A program made the translations under genes and the position numbers. 64,000 bases of DNA from Lentzea terrae (GTDB taxonomy: Bacteria > Actinomycetota > Actinomycetes > Mycobacteriales > Pseudonocardiaceae). The notes below the pieces were generated by a model that saw nothing but the letters and a program-made list of their open reading frames with translations, was not told the DNA's origin and ran no database searches. The stretch covers positions 67,652 to 131,651 of the forward strand of contig NZ_QFWW01000034.1 of NCBI RefSeq assembly GCF_003265345.1, written 5' to 3'. Shown piece by piece: positions 25,641 to 34,599 of this stretch (positions are counted from its first letter, which is position 1; the number at the start of each line of letters is the position of its first letter).

Positions 25641-27402
25641 CGAGAGCTTCGCCAACAACCTGGTCGTCGAGGTCGAGGGCCAGCCGTTGCCCGCGGACGT
25701 CAAGCTGTTGCTCACCTACGCGTTCGTGGACGACAGCCGGAACCTGCCGGACATGTTCGTGCTGCGGTTCCGCGACCCCGGCCACGTCGTGCTCACCAAG
25801 GGCGGCTTCAAGATCGGCGCCAAGGCGGCGCTCAAGGTCCAGACGGCCGACCCCGGCGGGCCGAAGCCGCTCATGAGCGGCGAGATCACCGCGGTGGGCG
25901 TCGAGTTGGACGGGCAGGGCACGTTCACCGAAGTCAGGGGCTACGACGAGGCGCACCGGCTGTTCCGGGGCAAGCGGGTCGCGGTCTACCCGAACATGAC
26001 GGTGAGCGACGTCGTCAAGAAGGTCGCCGATCGCGCGAACATCAAGACCGGCACGATCGACAACGTGCCCGGCTTCGGTGGCCGGCCGGACACCCAGCTC
26101 AGCCAGGACAACGTCAGCGACTGGGAGTTCTTGAGCCGCCTCGCGAAGACCGTCGGCGCGCAGATCGCGGTCAGGGAGGGCAAGCTCGACTTCAAGCTGC
26201 CCGAGCCGCCGGCGAAAGCGCCGAAGACCAACGCCAAGGCCAAGTCCGACCCGTTCGTCCTCGAGATGCACAGCACCCTCGTCGCGCTCAGGGCCGGCAT
26301 CACGACGGCGGGTCAGGTGCCCGAGGTCCAGGTCAGGGGCTGGGACTTCGAGAACAAGCAGGAAGTGCTGGCCACGGCCAAGCCGAACACCGCGGGAGTC
26401 GAAGTCCCGCAGGCGAACCCCACCGAACTGGCGGCGAAGTTCAAGGCACCGCCGCACCTCGAAGCCGGCCTGCCCTACCGCACGCACGCCGAGGCCAAGA
26501 CCGCGGCGGAAGCACTGGCCGCGCAGCTCGGCGGCTCCTGCGCAGAACTCACCGGCGTGGCAAGGGGAAACCCCGAGCTGAAGGCGGGAGTGGCGGTGGC
26601 GCTGGCCAACGTCGGCGAGCCGTTCCAGGGCAAGTACACGCTCACCAGCACCAGGCACCTGTTCGCCGAGCACACCGGGTACACCACCGAGTTCACGGTG
26701 TCCGGCAAGCAGGAACGCTCGCTCTACGGGCTGGTCCACAGCACGAAGGACAAGCCCCTCAACGGACTCGTGCCCGCGGTCGTCACGAACGCCAAGGACC
26801 CGTTGGAGATCGGCCGCGTCCAGGTCAAGTTCCCCTGGCTGTCGCCGGATCTGACCAGCGTCTGGGCCCGCACGGTGCAGGCCGGCGCCGGCGCGAACCG
26901 CGGCACGGTGATCCTGCCGGAGGTCGGCGACGAGGTGCTGGTCGGGTTCGAGCACGGCGACTTCGACGCGCCGTACGTGCTCGGCGGCCTCTACAACGGC
27001 AAGGACAAGCCGCCGAAGCTCGGCAAGCCGGCGGTCGACGGCGCCAACGGCCAGATCGCGGCCAGGGGCTTCGTGTCCAGGAAGGGCCACAAGGTCGAGT
27101 TCGTCGAGGACGACGGCATCGTGATCTCCAGTGGTGACGGGAAGTTCGTCGTCAAGCTCGACCAGAAGTCGCAGAACATCGAGATCACCAGCGGCAAGAC
27201 CATCAACGTCAAGGCGCAGAACGGCATCACGGTCGACGCCGGCACCGGGCCGCTGGAGCTCAAGGGCCAGAAGGTGACCGTGACGGCGCAGACCGAACTG
27301 AAGGCGGAAGGCGCCCAGGTCAAGGTCGCCGGCCAGGCCCAGACCGAGGTGACCTCCAGCGGTGTCCTCACCGTCAAGGGTTCCATCGTCAAGATCAACT
27401 GA
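25633..27402 (+). CDS. eCIS VgrG-like central spike protein (Afp8-like)
   Basis: A 589-residue spike: gp27/late-control-D-like hub domain (N-terminal about 350 residues), an OB domain (LEIGRVQVKFPWLSPDLTSVWARTVQ split near 395-420, then GDEVLVGFEHGDFDAPYVLGG) and a repetitive beta-helix tip (NIEITSGKTINVKAQNGITVDA). Trimers form the needle that carries the PAAR tip. No extra effector domain follows the beta-helix, so cargo is not fused here. It overlaps the LysM gene and is followed by PAAR after ten bases. Confidence 0.95.
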   Translation: MANESFANNLVVEVEGQPLPADVKLLLTYAFVDDSRNLPDMFVLRFRDPGHVVLTKGGFKIGAKAALKVQTADPGGPKPLMSGEITAVGVELDGQGTFTEVRGYDEAHRLFRGKRVAVYPNMTVSDVVKKVADRANIKTGTIDNVPGFGGRPDTQLSQDNVSDWEFLSRLAKTVGAQIAVREGKLDFKLPEPPAKAPKTNAKAKSDPFVLEMHSTLVALRAGITTAGQVPEVQVRGWDFENKQEVLATAKPNTAGVEVPQANPTELAAKFKAPPHLEAGLPYRTHAEAKTAAEALAAQLGGSCAELTGVARGNPELKAGVAVALANVGEPFQGKYTLTSTRHLFAEHTGYTTEFTVSGKQERSLYGLVHSTKDKPLNGLVPAVVTNAKDPLEIGRVQVKFPWLSPDLTSVWARTVQAGAGANRGTVILPEVGDEVLVGFEHGDFDAPYVLGGLYNGKDKPPKLGKPAVDGANGQIAARGFVSRKGHKVEFVEDDGIVISSGDGKFVVKLDQKSQNIEITSGKTINVKAQNGITVDAGTGPLELKGQKVTVTAQTELKAEGAQVKVAGQAQTEVTSSGVLTVKGSIVKIN

Positions 27403-27412
27403 GGAACGAACC

Positions 27413-27697
27413 ATGCCACCCGCAGCAAGAGTCGGAGACATGACCGGGCACCCCGGCGTCCTCATGCCGCCCGGTGTCCCGACCGTGCTCATCGGCGGGC
27501 TGCCCGCCGCGACGGTCGGGAACATGCACACGTGCTCGTTCCCGCCGCCCGCCGTGCACCCGCCGACGCCGATCATCCCACCGGGCTGTCCGACGGTGCT
27601 GATCGGCGGCAAGCCGGCGGCCCGCGTCGGTGACATGAGCGGTTGTGGCGCGCCGATCCTGCCGCCCGGCTGCCCGACCGTCCTGATCGGAGGGTGA
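27413..27697 (+). CDS. PAAR-repeat spike tip protein (Afp10-like)
   Basis: 94 residues made of three PAAR-type repeats, each with PPGxPTVLIGG, plus His/Cys residues (GHPG, MHTCSF, SGCG) suited to the metal site at the tip. PAAR proteins sharpen the VgrG-like spike. No fused toxin domain is present. The ATG has GAGGAA six bases upstream. Confidence 0.93.
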   Translation: MPPAARVGDMTGHPGVLMPPGVPTVLIGGLPAATVGNMHTCSFPPPAVHPPTPIIPPGCPTVLIGGKPAARVGDMSGCGAPILPPGCPTVLIGG

Positions 27698-27701
27698 CGC
27701 G

Positions 27702-28103
27702 GTGGACTTCATCGGCAGGGGCCTGAGCTTTCCCGTCCGCACCGACGCGACGGGCTCGGTGGCGCTGGTCGACGGCGACCGGGAGATCGTCGAGAGCATC
27801 CGGCTGATCCTCGCGACCGCGCCGGGGGAACGCCCGATGCGGCCGGAGTTCGGCTGCGCGATCCACGACCTGGTGTTCGCGCCGGCCGACTCCACGACGG
27901 CCGGGCAGATCGCCTACGAGGTGCGGCTGTCGCTGGAGCGGTGGGAACCGCGCATCGACCTCACCGACGTGATCATCGACTTCGCCGAGGCCGACCAGGG
28001 CACCTTGCTGATCGACATCCAGTACACCCTGCGCAACACCAACGACCCGCGCAACCTCGTGTTCCCGTTCTACGTCATTCCGCCGCACGAGGACGGTGCG
28101 TGA
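27702..28103 (+). CDS. Baseplate wedge protein, GPW/gp25 family (Afp9-like)
   Basis: A 133-residue gp25 protein with the family core GEIVESI-like (DREIVESIRLILATAPGERP) and RPEFGCAIHDLVF; it starts sheath polymerisation on the baseplate. The GTG at 27702 has GGAGGG upstream. It overlaps the baseplate-J gene at the stop. Confidence 0.93.
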   Translation: MDFIGRGLSFPVRTDATGSVALVDGDREIVESIRLILATAPGERPMRPEFGCAIHDLVFAPADSTTAGQIAYEVRLSLERWEPRIDLTDVIIDFAEADQGTLLIDIQYTLRNTNDPRNLVFPFYVIPPHEDGA

Positions 28104-30028
28104 TGCCGCTTCCCTTGCCGAACCTGGACGACCGCAGGTTCCAGCAGCTCGTCGACGAGGCCAAGCGCCGCGTCCAGCAGCACTGTCCGGAGTGGACCGA
28201 CCACAACGTCTCCGACCCCGGCGTCACGTTGATCGAGGCGTTCGCGCACATGGTCGACGAGCTGATGTACCGGCTCAACCGCGTGCCTCGGTTGCACTAC
28301 CTCAAGTTCCTCGACCTGATCGGCGTCGAGCTGTTCGCCCCGACCGCCGCGCGCGTGGACGTCACCTACTGGCTGTCGGCGCCGCAGGAAACCTCCGTCG
28401 AGGTCCCGCAGGGCAACCAGGTCGCGACGCAGCGAAAGGGCATCGAGGACCCCGTCGTCTTCACGGTCGACCGCCCGCTCACGATCGTGCCCTGCGAGCT
28501 CGCCCGCCTGGCCACGGCCACGGCGAACGGCCAGCCCGTCGACCGCACCGACGACCTCAAGGCCGCCAAGGAGCCGTTCGCGTTCAGCGAGCAGCCGGAA
28601 GCGGGCGACGCCGTGCTGTTCGGCCTGTCGAACGCGGTTCCGGGTTGCGCGGTGCTGCTCCGGTTCGACTGCGAACCGATGGGCTCCGGCATCAACCCGG
28701 AGGACCCGCCGTGGGTGTGGGAGGCGTGGACGAGCGAGGGCTGGACCGCCTGCGAGGTCGACCACTTCACCAACGGCGGCTTCAACTCCGCAGGCGACGT
28801 CGTCGTGCACGTCCCGCCCGGCCACACCACGTCGATCCTGGTCCGGCAGCGCGCGGGCTGGCTGCGGTGCCGCGCCGCCGAACTGTGGCAGGGCCAGCCG
28901 TTCTACCAGCGCTCACCGAAGATCCGCGACGTCACGGCCGCCACGATCGGCGGCACCACCGAGGCCGTGCACGCCGACGTGGTCAAGGCCGAGACCGTCG
29001 GCGTCTCGGAAGGCGTGGCCGGGCAACGGTTCCCGCTCGCCCGCACCCCGGTCGTCGCCGGTGCGCCGATCACCGTCGAGGTCGCGACGGTCGACGGCTG
29101 GGAAACCTGGACCGAGGTCCCCACGTTCGTCGAGTCGGGGCCGCAGGACCGGCACTTCCTGCTGGACAACATCGAGGGCCAGCTCATCTTCGGCCCGGCC
29201 GTGCGGCAGCAGGACGGGACGTTGCGGCACTACGGCGCCGTGCCCACGAAGTCGGCGGCGATCCGGGTGCCCGAGTACCGCACGGGCGGCGGGCTGCGCG
29301 GCAACGTCGCCCGCAACCTCGTGACCGTGCAACGGGATCCGGTGCCGTTCGTGAGCAACGTGACGAACCGCAAGCCGGGCCGCGGTGGTGTCGCTGGGGA
29401 GTCGGTCGAGGATGCGGCCTTGCGAGGCCCGCTGTCCTTGCGGACGCGGGATCGGGCGGTGACGGCCGAGGACTACGAGATTCTCGCGCGGGAGGCGGCG
29501 CCTGAGGTCGCGCGGGTGCGGTGCGCGCCGGGGGATGACGGCGTGCGCGTGCTGGTCGTGCCGGCGGTGCCCGAGCACGAGGAGCCGAACTTCGCGGCGT
29601 TCCAGGTCGACCAGGAGACGCTCGAACGGATCGCCCGGCACCTCGACGCGCGGAGGTGTGTGGGGGCTCGGGTGAGCGTGGAGCCGCCGTTCTACCAGGG
29701 GATCACGGTCGTCGCGGATCTGAAGGCGCGCACCGGAACGCCGACGGAGGCCGTGCGGGCGCGGGCCATGGACGCGTTGGGCGACTACCTCGACCCGATC
29801 CGCGGTGGTGCGGACGGCGACGGGTGGCCGTTCGGGCGGCCGGTGCACTCCGGGGAGGTTTACGCGGTGTTGCAACGGATTGCCGGGGTGGAGCTGGTGG
29901 AGGACGTGCGGTTGTTCGCGGCCAACCTGTTGACCGGGGAGCGCGGGCAGGCGGTGCAGCGGGTGGATCTGCCGCCGAACGGGCTGGCCTTTTCCTACGG
30001 GCACCAGGTTCGCGTGGTGAGGAGCTGA
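28103..30028 (+). CDS. Baseplate J-like wedge protein (Afp11-like)
   Basis: A 641-residue baseplate assembly protein. The N-terminal TDHNVSDPGVTLIEAFAHM followed by ELMYRLNRVPRLHYLKFLDL is the usual eCIS BpJ start, and the C-terminal region has YRTGGGLRGNVARNLV and LRTRDRAVTAEDYEILAREA. It forms the inner wedge ring with gp25 and tail protein I. The ATG overlaps the gp25 stop (TGATG); a GTG one codon earlier is an alternative. Only one such large wedge gene is present; I see no separate Afp12-size partner. Confidence 0.93.
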   Translation: MPLPLPNLDDRRFQQLVDEAKRRVQQHCPEWTDHNVSDPGVTLIEAFAHMVDELMYRLNRVPRLHYLKFLDLIGVELFAPTAARVDVTYWLSAPQETSVEVPQGNQVATQRKGIEDPVVFTVDRPLTIVPCELARLATATANGQPVDRTDDLKAAKEPFAFSEQPEAGDAVLFGLSNAVPGCAVLLRFDCEPMGSGINPEDPPWVWEAWTSEGWTACEVDHFTNGGFNSAGDVVVHVPPGHTTSILVRQRAGWLRCRAAELWQGQPFYQRSPKIRDVTAATIGGTTEAVHADVVKAETVGVSEGVAGQRFPLARTPVVAGAPITVEVATVDGWETWTEVPTFVESGPQDRHFLLDNIEGQLIFGPAVRQQDGTLRHYGAVPTKSAAIRVPEYRTGGGLRGNVARNLVTVQRDPVPFVSNVTNRKPGRGGVAGESVEDAALRGPLSLRTRDRAVTAEDYEILAREAAPEVARVRCAPGDDGVRVLVVPAVPEHEEPNFAAFQVDQETLERIARHLDARRCVGARVSVEPPFYQGITVVADLKARTGTPTEAVRARAMDALGDYLDPIRGGADGDGWPFGRPVHSGEVYAVLQRIAGVELVEDVRLFAANLLTGERGQAVQRVDLPPNGLAFSYGHQVRVVRS

Positions 30029-30064
30029 TCGTGCGCACCATCGAGTTCGAGGGGAGGGGTAGCC

Positions 30065-30601
30065 ATGCGTAGCGCCGTCGACGACCTCATCTCGCCGCAC
30101 CCCTTGGGCGAGCGGATGCCGTCCGTCTACACCGACGACGACTTCACCCAGCGCTTCACCCAAGCCCTGGACGAGGTCATCGCCCCGGTCTTCACCGTCC
30201 TCGACTGCTTCGCCGCCTACCTCGACCCCCGCCTGGCCCCGGCGGACTTCGTCGACTGGCTGGCCCAATGGGTGGCGCTGGACCTCGACGAGAGCTGGTC
30301 CGCCACCCAACGCCGCGAGCTGGTCGCCAGAGCCGTGCGGTTGCACCGGTTCCGCGGCACCAGAAGGGGGCTCGCGGAACACGTCTGGCTGCTGACCGGC
30401 GGCCGGGTCGACATCGCGGACAGCGGCGGCGTCGCGGTGTCTCAGCGGCCGAGCGGGCCGATGCCCGGCAGTTCGCCCGCGCACGTGTTGATCCGCGTCC
30501 GGGTGACGGACCCGGACGCGGTTGACCGGGAGCGGATCACCGCGGCGGTGCGCCGGATGGTGCCCGCCCACGTCGCCACGACCATCGAGGTGACCACATG
30601 A
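30065..30601 (+). CDS. Phage tail protein I-like baseplate protein
   Basis: 178 residues: a P2 gpI-type domain with the pattern YLDPRLAPADFVDWLAQWV and RRELVARAVRLHRFRGTRRG followed by LAEHVWLLTGG. It probably stands in for the second wedge protein (gp7/Afp12 role) and contacts BpJ. It starts after a GGGGAGGGG site, 36 bases downstream of BpJ. ATGA overlap links it to the next gene. No fibre gene follows, unlike Afp and PVC. Confidence 0.88.
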   Translation: MRSAVDDLISPHPLGERMPSVYTDDDFTQRFTQALDEVIAPVFTVLDCFAAYLDPRLAPADFVDWLAQWVALDLDESWSATQRRELVARAVRLHRFRGTRRGLAEHVWLLTGGRVDIADSGGVAVSQRPSGPMPGSSPAHVLIRVRVTDPDAVDRERITAAVRRMVPAHVATTIEVTT

Positions 30602-31539
30602 TCGTCTGTCAGACCTGCGGGGAGCACAACGCCCCCAACGCCGAGTTCTGCGGCAACTGCGGCGACTTCCTCAAGTGGACCGGCGCCCAGGTGCAGGCGG
30701 GGCCGGTCCGCCCGGACGCGCCCCAGCAGCCGCAGCCGCACCACCGGCCGGTGCAGACGTTGAAACGGCAGGCGCAGCCCGGTGACCTGATCTGCGGGCA
30801 GTGCGGTTCCGGCAACGTGCCGACGCGCAAGTTCTGCGGTGTCTGCGGCTATTCGCTGGTCGACGCCGTCACGCAGAAGCAGCCGTGGTGGAAGCGTTGG
30901 CTACCCGCGAAAGGCCCGAAGGTCAGGGAGAGCGGCAGCCGGCCGCGCCGGGTTCGCAGAGCCACCCGGGTGAAGCAAGGCATCGGCAAGGCGGTCCGGT
31001 GGGGACTCGCCGTGGTGCTCCTGCTGTTCGGCGGCATGTACGGGCTCTCGCAACCGTTCCGCACCACCGTCAACAGCCAGGTGATCGCGGGCAAGGACAA
31101 GGTCGTCGGCATGTTCGAGGAATGGGTGCCGGTCCGGCAGAGCTCGATCTCGGCAGGGCGGGAACTGCCCGACCACCCGGCCAAGCTCGCGATGGACAAC
31201 GACCACGGCACGTTCTGGGCCGCCCAGACCGACTCGAAGACCGCGGCGCTGACGATCACCTTCGACCACGTCACGGACCTGCGCCGGATGATCGTCTACA
31301 GCGGCGACGGTAAGAAGTTCCTGGGCTCCCAACGACCGCGGCGCCTGACGCTGGTGTTCGACACCGGCAAGACCCACGACATCACGCTCACCGACCAGCC
31401 TGGTGATCAGCAGCACGCCATCAAGAACGGCAACGGCGTCAAGCAGGTCCAGGTGCTCATCGCGGACGTCTACCCGTCCACCGAGAGCACGGACACGGTG
31501 ATCAGCGAGATCGAGCTTTTCGAGAAGCAGGTGAAATGA
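30598..31539 (+). CDS. Zinc-ribbon, transmembrane, discoidin-like eCIS accessory protein
   Basis: 313 residues with an unusual order: two zinc ribbons (Cys 4/7/18/21 and 66/69/80/83), a basic linker (97-134), one membrane helix (135-150) and a C-terminal beta domain (LAMDNDHGTFWAAQTDSK, near 200-217, then LTLVFDTGKTHDITLTD) that resembles discoidin/NADase-type glycan-binding domains. The topology predicts ribbons inside and the beta domain outside. Being inside the operon (overlaps on both sides) it may tether particles to the membrane or sense the wall, similar in layout to membrane proteins reported to work with Streptomyces eCIS; this is inference. Confidence 0.8.
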   Translation: MIVCQTCGEHNAPNAEFCGNCGDFLKWTGAQVQAGPVRPDAPQQPQPHHRPVQTLKRQAQPGDLICGQCGSGNVPTRKFCGVCGYSLVDAVTQKQPWWKRWLPAKGPKVRESGSRPRRVRRATRVKQGIGKAVRWGLAVVLLLFGGMYGLSQPFRTTVNSQVIAGKDKVVGMFEEWVPVRQSSISAGRELPDHPAKLAMDNDHGTFWAAQTDSKTAALTITFDHVTDLRRMIVYSGDGKKFLGSQRPRRLTLVFDTGKTHDITLTDQPGDQQHAIKNGNGVKQVQVLIADVYPSTESTDTVISEIELFEKQVK

Positions 31540-34514
31540 CCGTGCGCGCACTTCCGTTGCTGCTCGTGGCCTTGCTGGTGCTGCCAGTGCCCACGATCGA
31601 AGCCCAGCCACCGCAGACAGAGCCGTTCAACATCGGGTTCTCCAGCTTCGAGAACGACGACCGCGACATCTTCACGGTCGACAGCAATGGAAGCACGCGC
31701 ACGAACCTGACGAAGAGCCCGCGCAGCCAGCAGGAGCCGGCCTTCTCGGTGGACGGCACCAAGCTCGCGTACGCCGACGACGGCCGCATCATGATCGCCA
31801 ACGCCGACGGCACGAACCCCAAGCGGCTCAACGACGAAACGCTGCGGCAGGCGCAGCCCGCGTGGTCACCGGACGGCACGCAGCTGGCGGTCGTCACCCG
31901 GATCCCGAACGGTGACGGCTCCGATTCGGTGATCGACATCTACCGCGTCGCGGACGGCGCGAAGACCGGCGAGATCCCGATCCCCGAGCACCTCACCGGC
32001 GACGACAGCCAGCCGGACTGGTCACCGGACGGCAAGACCATCGCGATCACCAGAAGCTCCAGCAACATCGTCGTGCCGCCACCGCCGGTCCCCGACCCCG
32101 ACACCGAGCTCCCGGCCCGCCAGGGCAGCACGTTCGACCTCGAGCAGGTCGTGCACACCCCGCGCATCCCGCCGAAGCCGGACGTCGTGATCCTGATCGA
32201 CATCAGCGGATCGATGGACGGCGAGCTCGGCAGCGTCAAGAGGACGCTCAGCGAGAAGATCATCACCGAGGTGGCGAAGCTGCAGCCGGAGACCCAGTTC
32301 GGCATCGCTTCCTTCGCGGGGCCGGAGAACACGGGGCAGACGTTCACCGTGCACCGCGACCTCAACGAGCCGCTCGGCGACTGGCAGGACGAGGTCAACG
32401 TCATCAGGAACGTGGGCTCCACAGAGGTGTGGGCGCACGCGCTGATCCGGACCGCCACCGACGCGTTCGACTTCCGGCCGGACTCCAGCCGGGTCGTCGT
32501 GGTGATCGGCGACGAGCCCACCGCGCAGAACCTGATGCCACCCGACTACACCGACACCGTCGACAACGCGATCAACGCGTTGAAGGCCAAGAACATCCGC
32601 TTCGTCGGGATCGACAGCGGAGGACTGGACGCGACCGGTCAGGCCACGGCGTTCAAGGAGGCCACGGACGGCTCGCTGAAGACGTTCGACGAGACCAAGC
32701 CGGAGGAGATCAGCACCGCCATTCTCGACGGCATCAAGGACCTCAAGGTCACGGTCACCCCGGTCGCCAAGTGCGACACCGGTCTCAGCGTCGTGCTCAC
32801 CCCGCCCGGCCCGGTCCAGGGGCCCAGCGGACAGGACTTCAGGTTCGCCGAGAAGTTCACCGTGGCACCGACCGCCACGCCGGGCAGCACCCTGCGCTGC
32901 ACCATCGACTTCCTGCTCAACAAGGAGACCGAGGTGCGGCCGGGCCACACCCAGACCGTCACCGTCCAGGTCGCCGACCTGGTCAAGCCGGTGGTGCGGG
33001 TCGACGACGTGACCGTCCAGCAACAGGACAACACGGGCAGCGCGGTCGAGTACCGGGCGAGCGCGACCGACAGCCAGAACCGCCCGCTCACCCCGGTCTG
33101 CACACCGCCGTCCGGCACGAAGTTCCCGATCGGCGTCACCCGCGTGACCTGCACCGCCACCGATGTGCGTGGCAACACCGGCACCGACACCGCCGTCATC
33201 ACGGTCACGTCGCCGAACCCGCGCGGACCCGAGGTCTGGCTCGTCACCCCCGACGGCACCAGCCAGCTCAACCTGTCCAAGCGGTTCACCGAGCCGTGCG
33301 CGAGCCCCTTCAACCAGGAACCGGCGTGGTCCCCGGACGGCAAAACCCTTGCCGTCACGCAGGAAGAGCAGATCTGCGAGGTCAACGCGGACGGCACTGG
33401 CGCGCGAGTGATCGTGCGCTACACCGAGGAGATCGGATACCCGAGGAACCCGGCGTGGCTTCCGGACGGCACCCGGATCGTGTTCCAGGCCTCGCGCAGC
33501 GAATCGCCACCGGACCTCTACACCGTGCCGGTGCAGAACGGCACACCGAAACTCCTGACCGAGAACGCCGGCCAGGCGGCTGTGCAGCGACTTCCGCGGC
33601 TCACGGTGGCCACCACCGCGACACCGGCCGAGATCCCGTTCAACGGCAAGACGACGATCGAGGTCGCCGTCACGAACACGGGCTTCGCGCCCACGCCCGC
33701 CACGCTCACCGTGACCGTGCCCGCCGGGCTGCAGGGCGGGCCGGCGAGCGGGAACATCGGCCCGCTCGCGCCGGGACAGCAGAAGGTCGTGAGCGGCGAG
33801 GCCACCGGTATCACCGCGGGAGAGCACGTGGTGACGGCAGCGGTCGGTGCGGTGACGTCGAAAGTCACCGTGAAGGTCCTGGAACGCACGGGATCGCTGT
33901 CGCTGACGATGTCGGCGAGCCCGCAACCGGCGTTCGTCGGCGGTGACAACGTGACCGTGACGTTCAAGCTGCTCAACAGCTCCGGCTCCACGCTGACCGA
34001 CGTGCGGGTGAACGCCTCGGCGTTCGGCTGCCAGCCGGACTGCCCGGTCGGCACGCTCGGGCCCGACGGCCAGGCCGAGGTGAAGCTCACGATCCCGGCC
34101 ACCGAGGCCGTCGACCGCGAGCTGGCCGGCGTCGTCATCGCCACCGGCCCGGACGAGAACGCGCGGGACAACGTCGCCACCACCCGGATCGTCATCAAGC
34201 AGCCGGTGCTGACCGTCGACCAGCAGGCAGGACCGCTCGGCGGCGTGGTCTCGCTGCAGGGCAAGGACTTCCCGCCGGCAGCCAAGATCAGGCTCGGCTG
34301 GACCATCGGCATCTCCGAGGCGCCGGGGGAGATGACCACCGGCGCTGACGGCGCGTTCGCCACGCAGCTGCTGGTCTTCCACAACGACGCAGAAGGAGTC
34401 CGGCAGGCACTAGCGACGTCGATCGAGGGCACGAAGTTCGGTGAGGTCAAGTCGGGCGACTTCCTCGCGCTGCCGAGCACCGTGCAACCGTCGGACTTCG
34501 TCGAACGCGGATGA
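31536..34514 (+). CDS. Secreted beta-propeller/VWA/HYR/CARDB multidomain protein of the eCIS operon
   Basis: 992 residues. A Sec signal (RALPLLLVALLVLPVPTIEA) is followed by TolB/PD40 blades (QEPAFSVDGTKLAYA, QPAWSPDGTQLAVV, QPDWSPDGKTIAIT), a von Willebrand A domain with an intact MIDAS DISGS at 222-226 (about 210-400), a HYR-like domain (FPIGVTRVTCTATDVRGNTG, about 525-545), further PD40 blades (EPAWSPDGKTLAV) and CARDB/DUF11-like Ig domains to the end. All are adhesion or partner-binding modules. The VWA appears inserted between two halves of a propeller. Tight overlap with the zinc-ribbon gene implies a role with the particle or its membrane partner. Confidence 0.85.
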   Translation: MTVRALPLLLVALLVLPVPTIEAQPPQTEPFNIGFSSFENDDRDIFTVDSNGSTRTNLTKSPRSQQEPAFSVDGTKLAYADDGRIMIANADGTNPKRLNDETLRQAQPAWSPDGTQLAVVTRIPNGDGSDSVIDIYRVADGAKTGEIPIPEHLTGDDSQPDWSPDGKTIAITRSSSNIVVPPPPVPDPDTELPARQGSTFDLEQVVHTPRIPPKPDVVILIDISGSMDGELGSVKRTLSEKIITEVAKLQPETQFGIASFAGPENTGQTFTVHRDLNEPLGDWQDEVNVIRNVGSTEVWAHALIRTATDAFDFRPDSSRVVVVIGDEPTAQNLMPPDYTDTVDNAINALKAKNIRFVGIDSGGLDATGQATAFKEATDGSLKTFDETKPEEISTAILDGIKDLKVTVTPVAKCDTGLSVVLTPPGPVQGPSGQDFRFAEKFTVAPTATPGSTLRCTIDFLLNKETEVRPGHTQTVTVQVADLVKPVVRVDDVTVQQQDNTGSAVEYRASATDSQNRPLTPVCTPPSGTKFPIGVTRVTCTATDVRGNTGTDTAVITVTSPNPRGPEVWLVTPDGTSQLNLSKRFTEPCASPFNQEPAWSPDGKTLAVTQEEQICEVNADGTGARVIVRYTEEIGYPRNPAWLPDGTRIVFQASRSESPPDLYTVPVQNGTPKLLTENAGQAAVQRLPRLTVATTATPAEIPFNGKTTIEVAVTNTGFAPTPATLTVTVPAGLQGGPASGNIGPLAPGQQKVVSGEATGITAGEHVVTAAVGAVTSKVTVKVLERTGSLSLTMSASPQPAFVGGDNVTVTFKLLNSSGSTLTDVRVNASAFGCQPDCPVGTLGPDGQAEVKLTIPATEAVDRELAGVVIATGPDENARDNVATTRIVIKQPVLTVDQQAGPLGGVVSLQGKDFPPAAKIRLGWTIGISEAPGEMTTGADGAFATQLLVFHNDAEGVRQALATSIEGTKFGEVKSGDFLALPSTVQPSDFVERG

Positions 34515-34599
34515 CTGCCCGAACGGGCACAGATGAGCGCACCCGCCCACGCCTCCACCGGCGCTGTGCGGCGACAGGGAACGAAGGAGACTGCTAGTC

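Noticed and set aside
25633-27697. Type VI secretion system
   Set aside because: VgrG-like and PAAR genes occur in both systems, but TssB/C, TssJLM, ClpV and TssA are absent, and the single sheath protein is of the phage/eCIS type.
30031-30072. A 13-codon frame between BpJ and gpI genes
   Set aside because: Too short and overlaps the gpI ribosome site; probably chance.
19200-30601. Prophage or R-type tailocin
   Set aside because: No integrase, terminase, capsid, portal, lysis or fibre genes; the AAA ATPase, Pvc16_N, DUF4157 and DUF6760 genes are eCIS markers.
32022-34382. A 786-codon minus-strand open frame opposite the VWA protein gene
   Set aside because: Low-complexity shadow composition with no domain; the opposite strand encodes intact VWA and propeller motifs.
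34516-34529. Terminator between VWA and Ig-like genes
   Set aside because: Only a 5-bp stem with a four-base loop; too weak to support.
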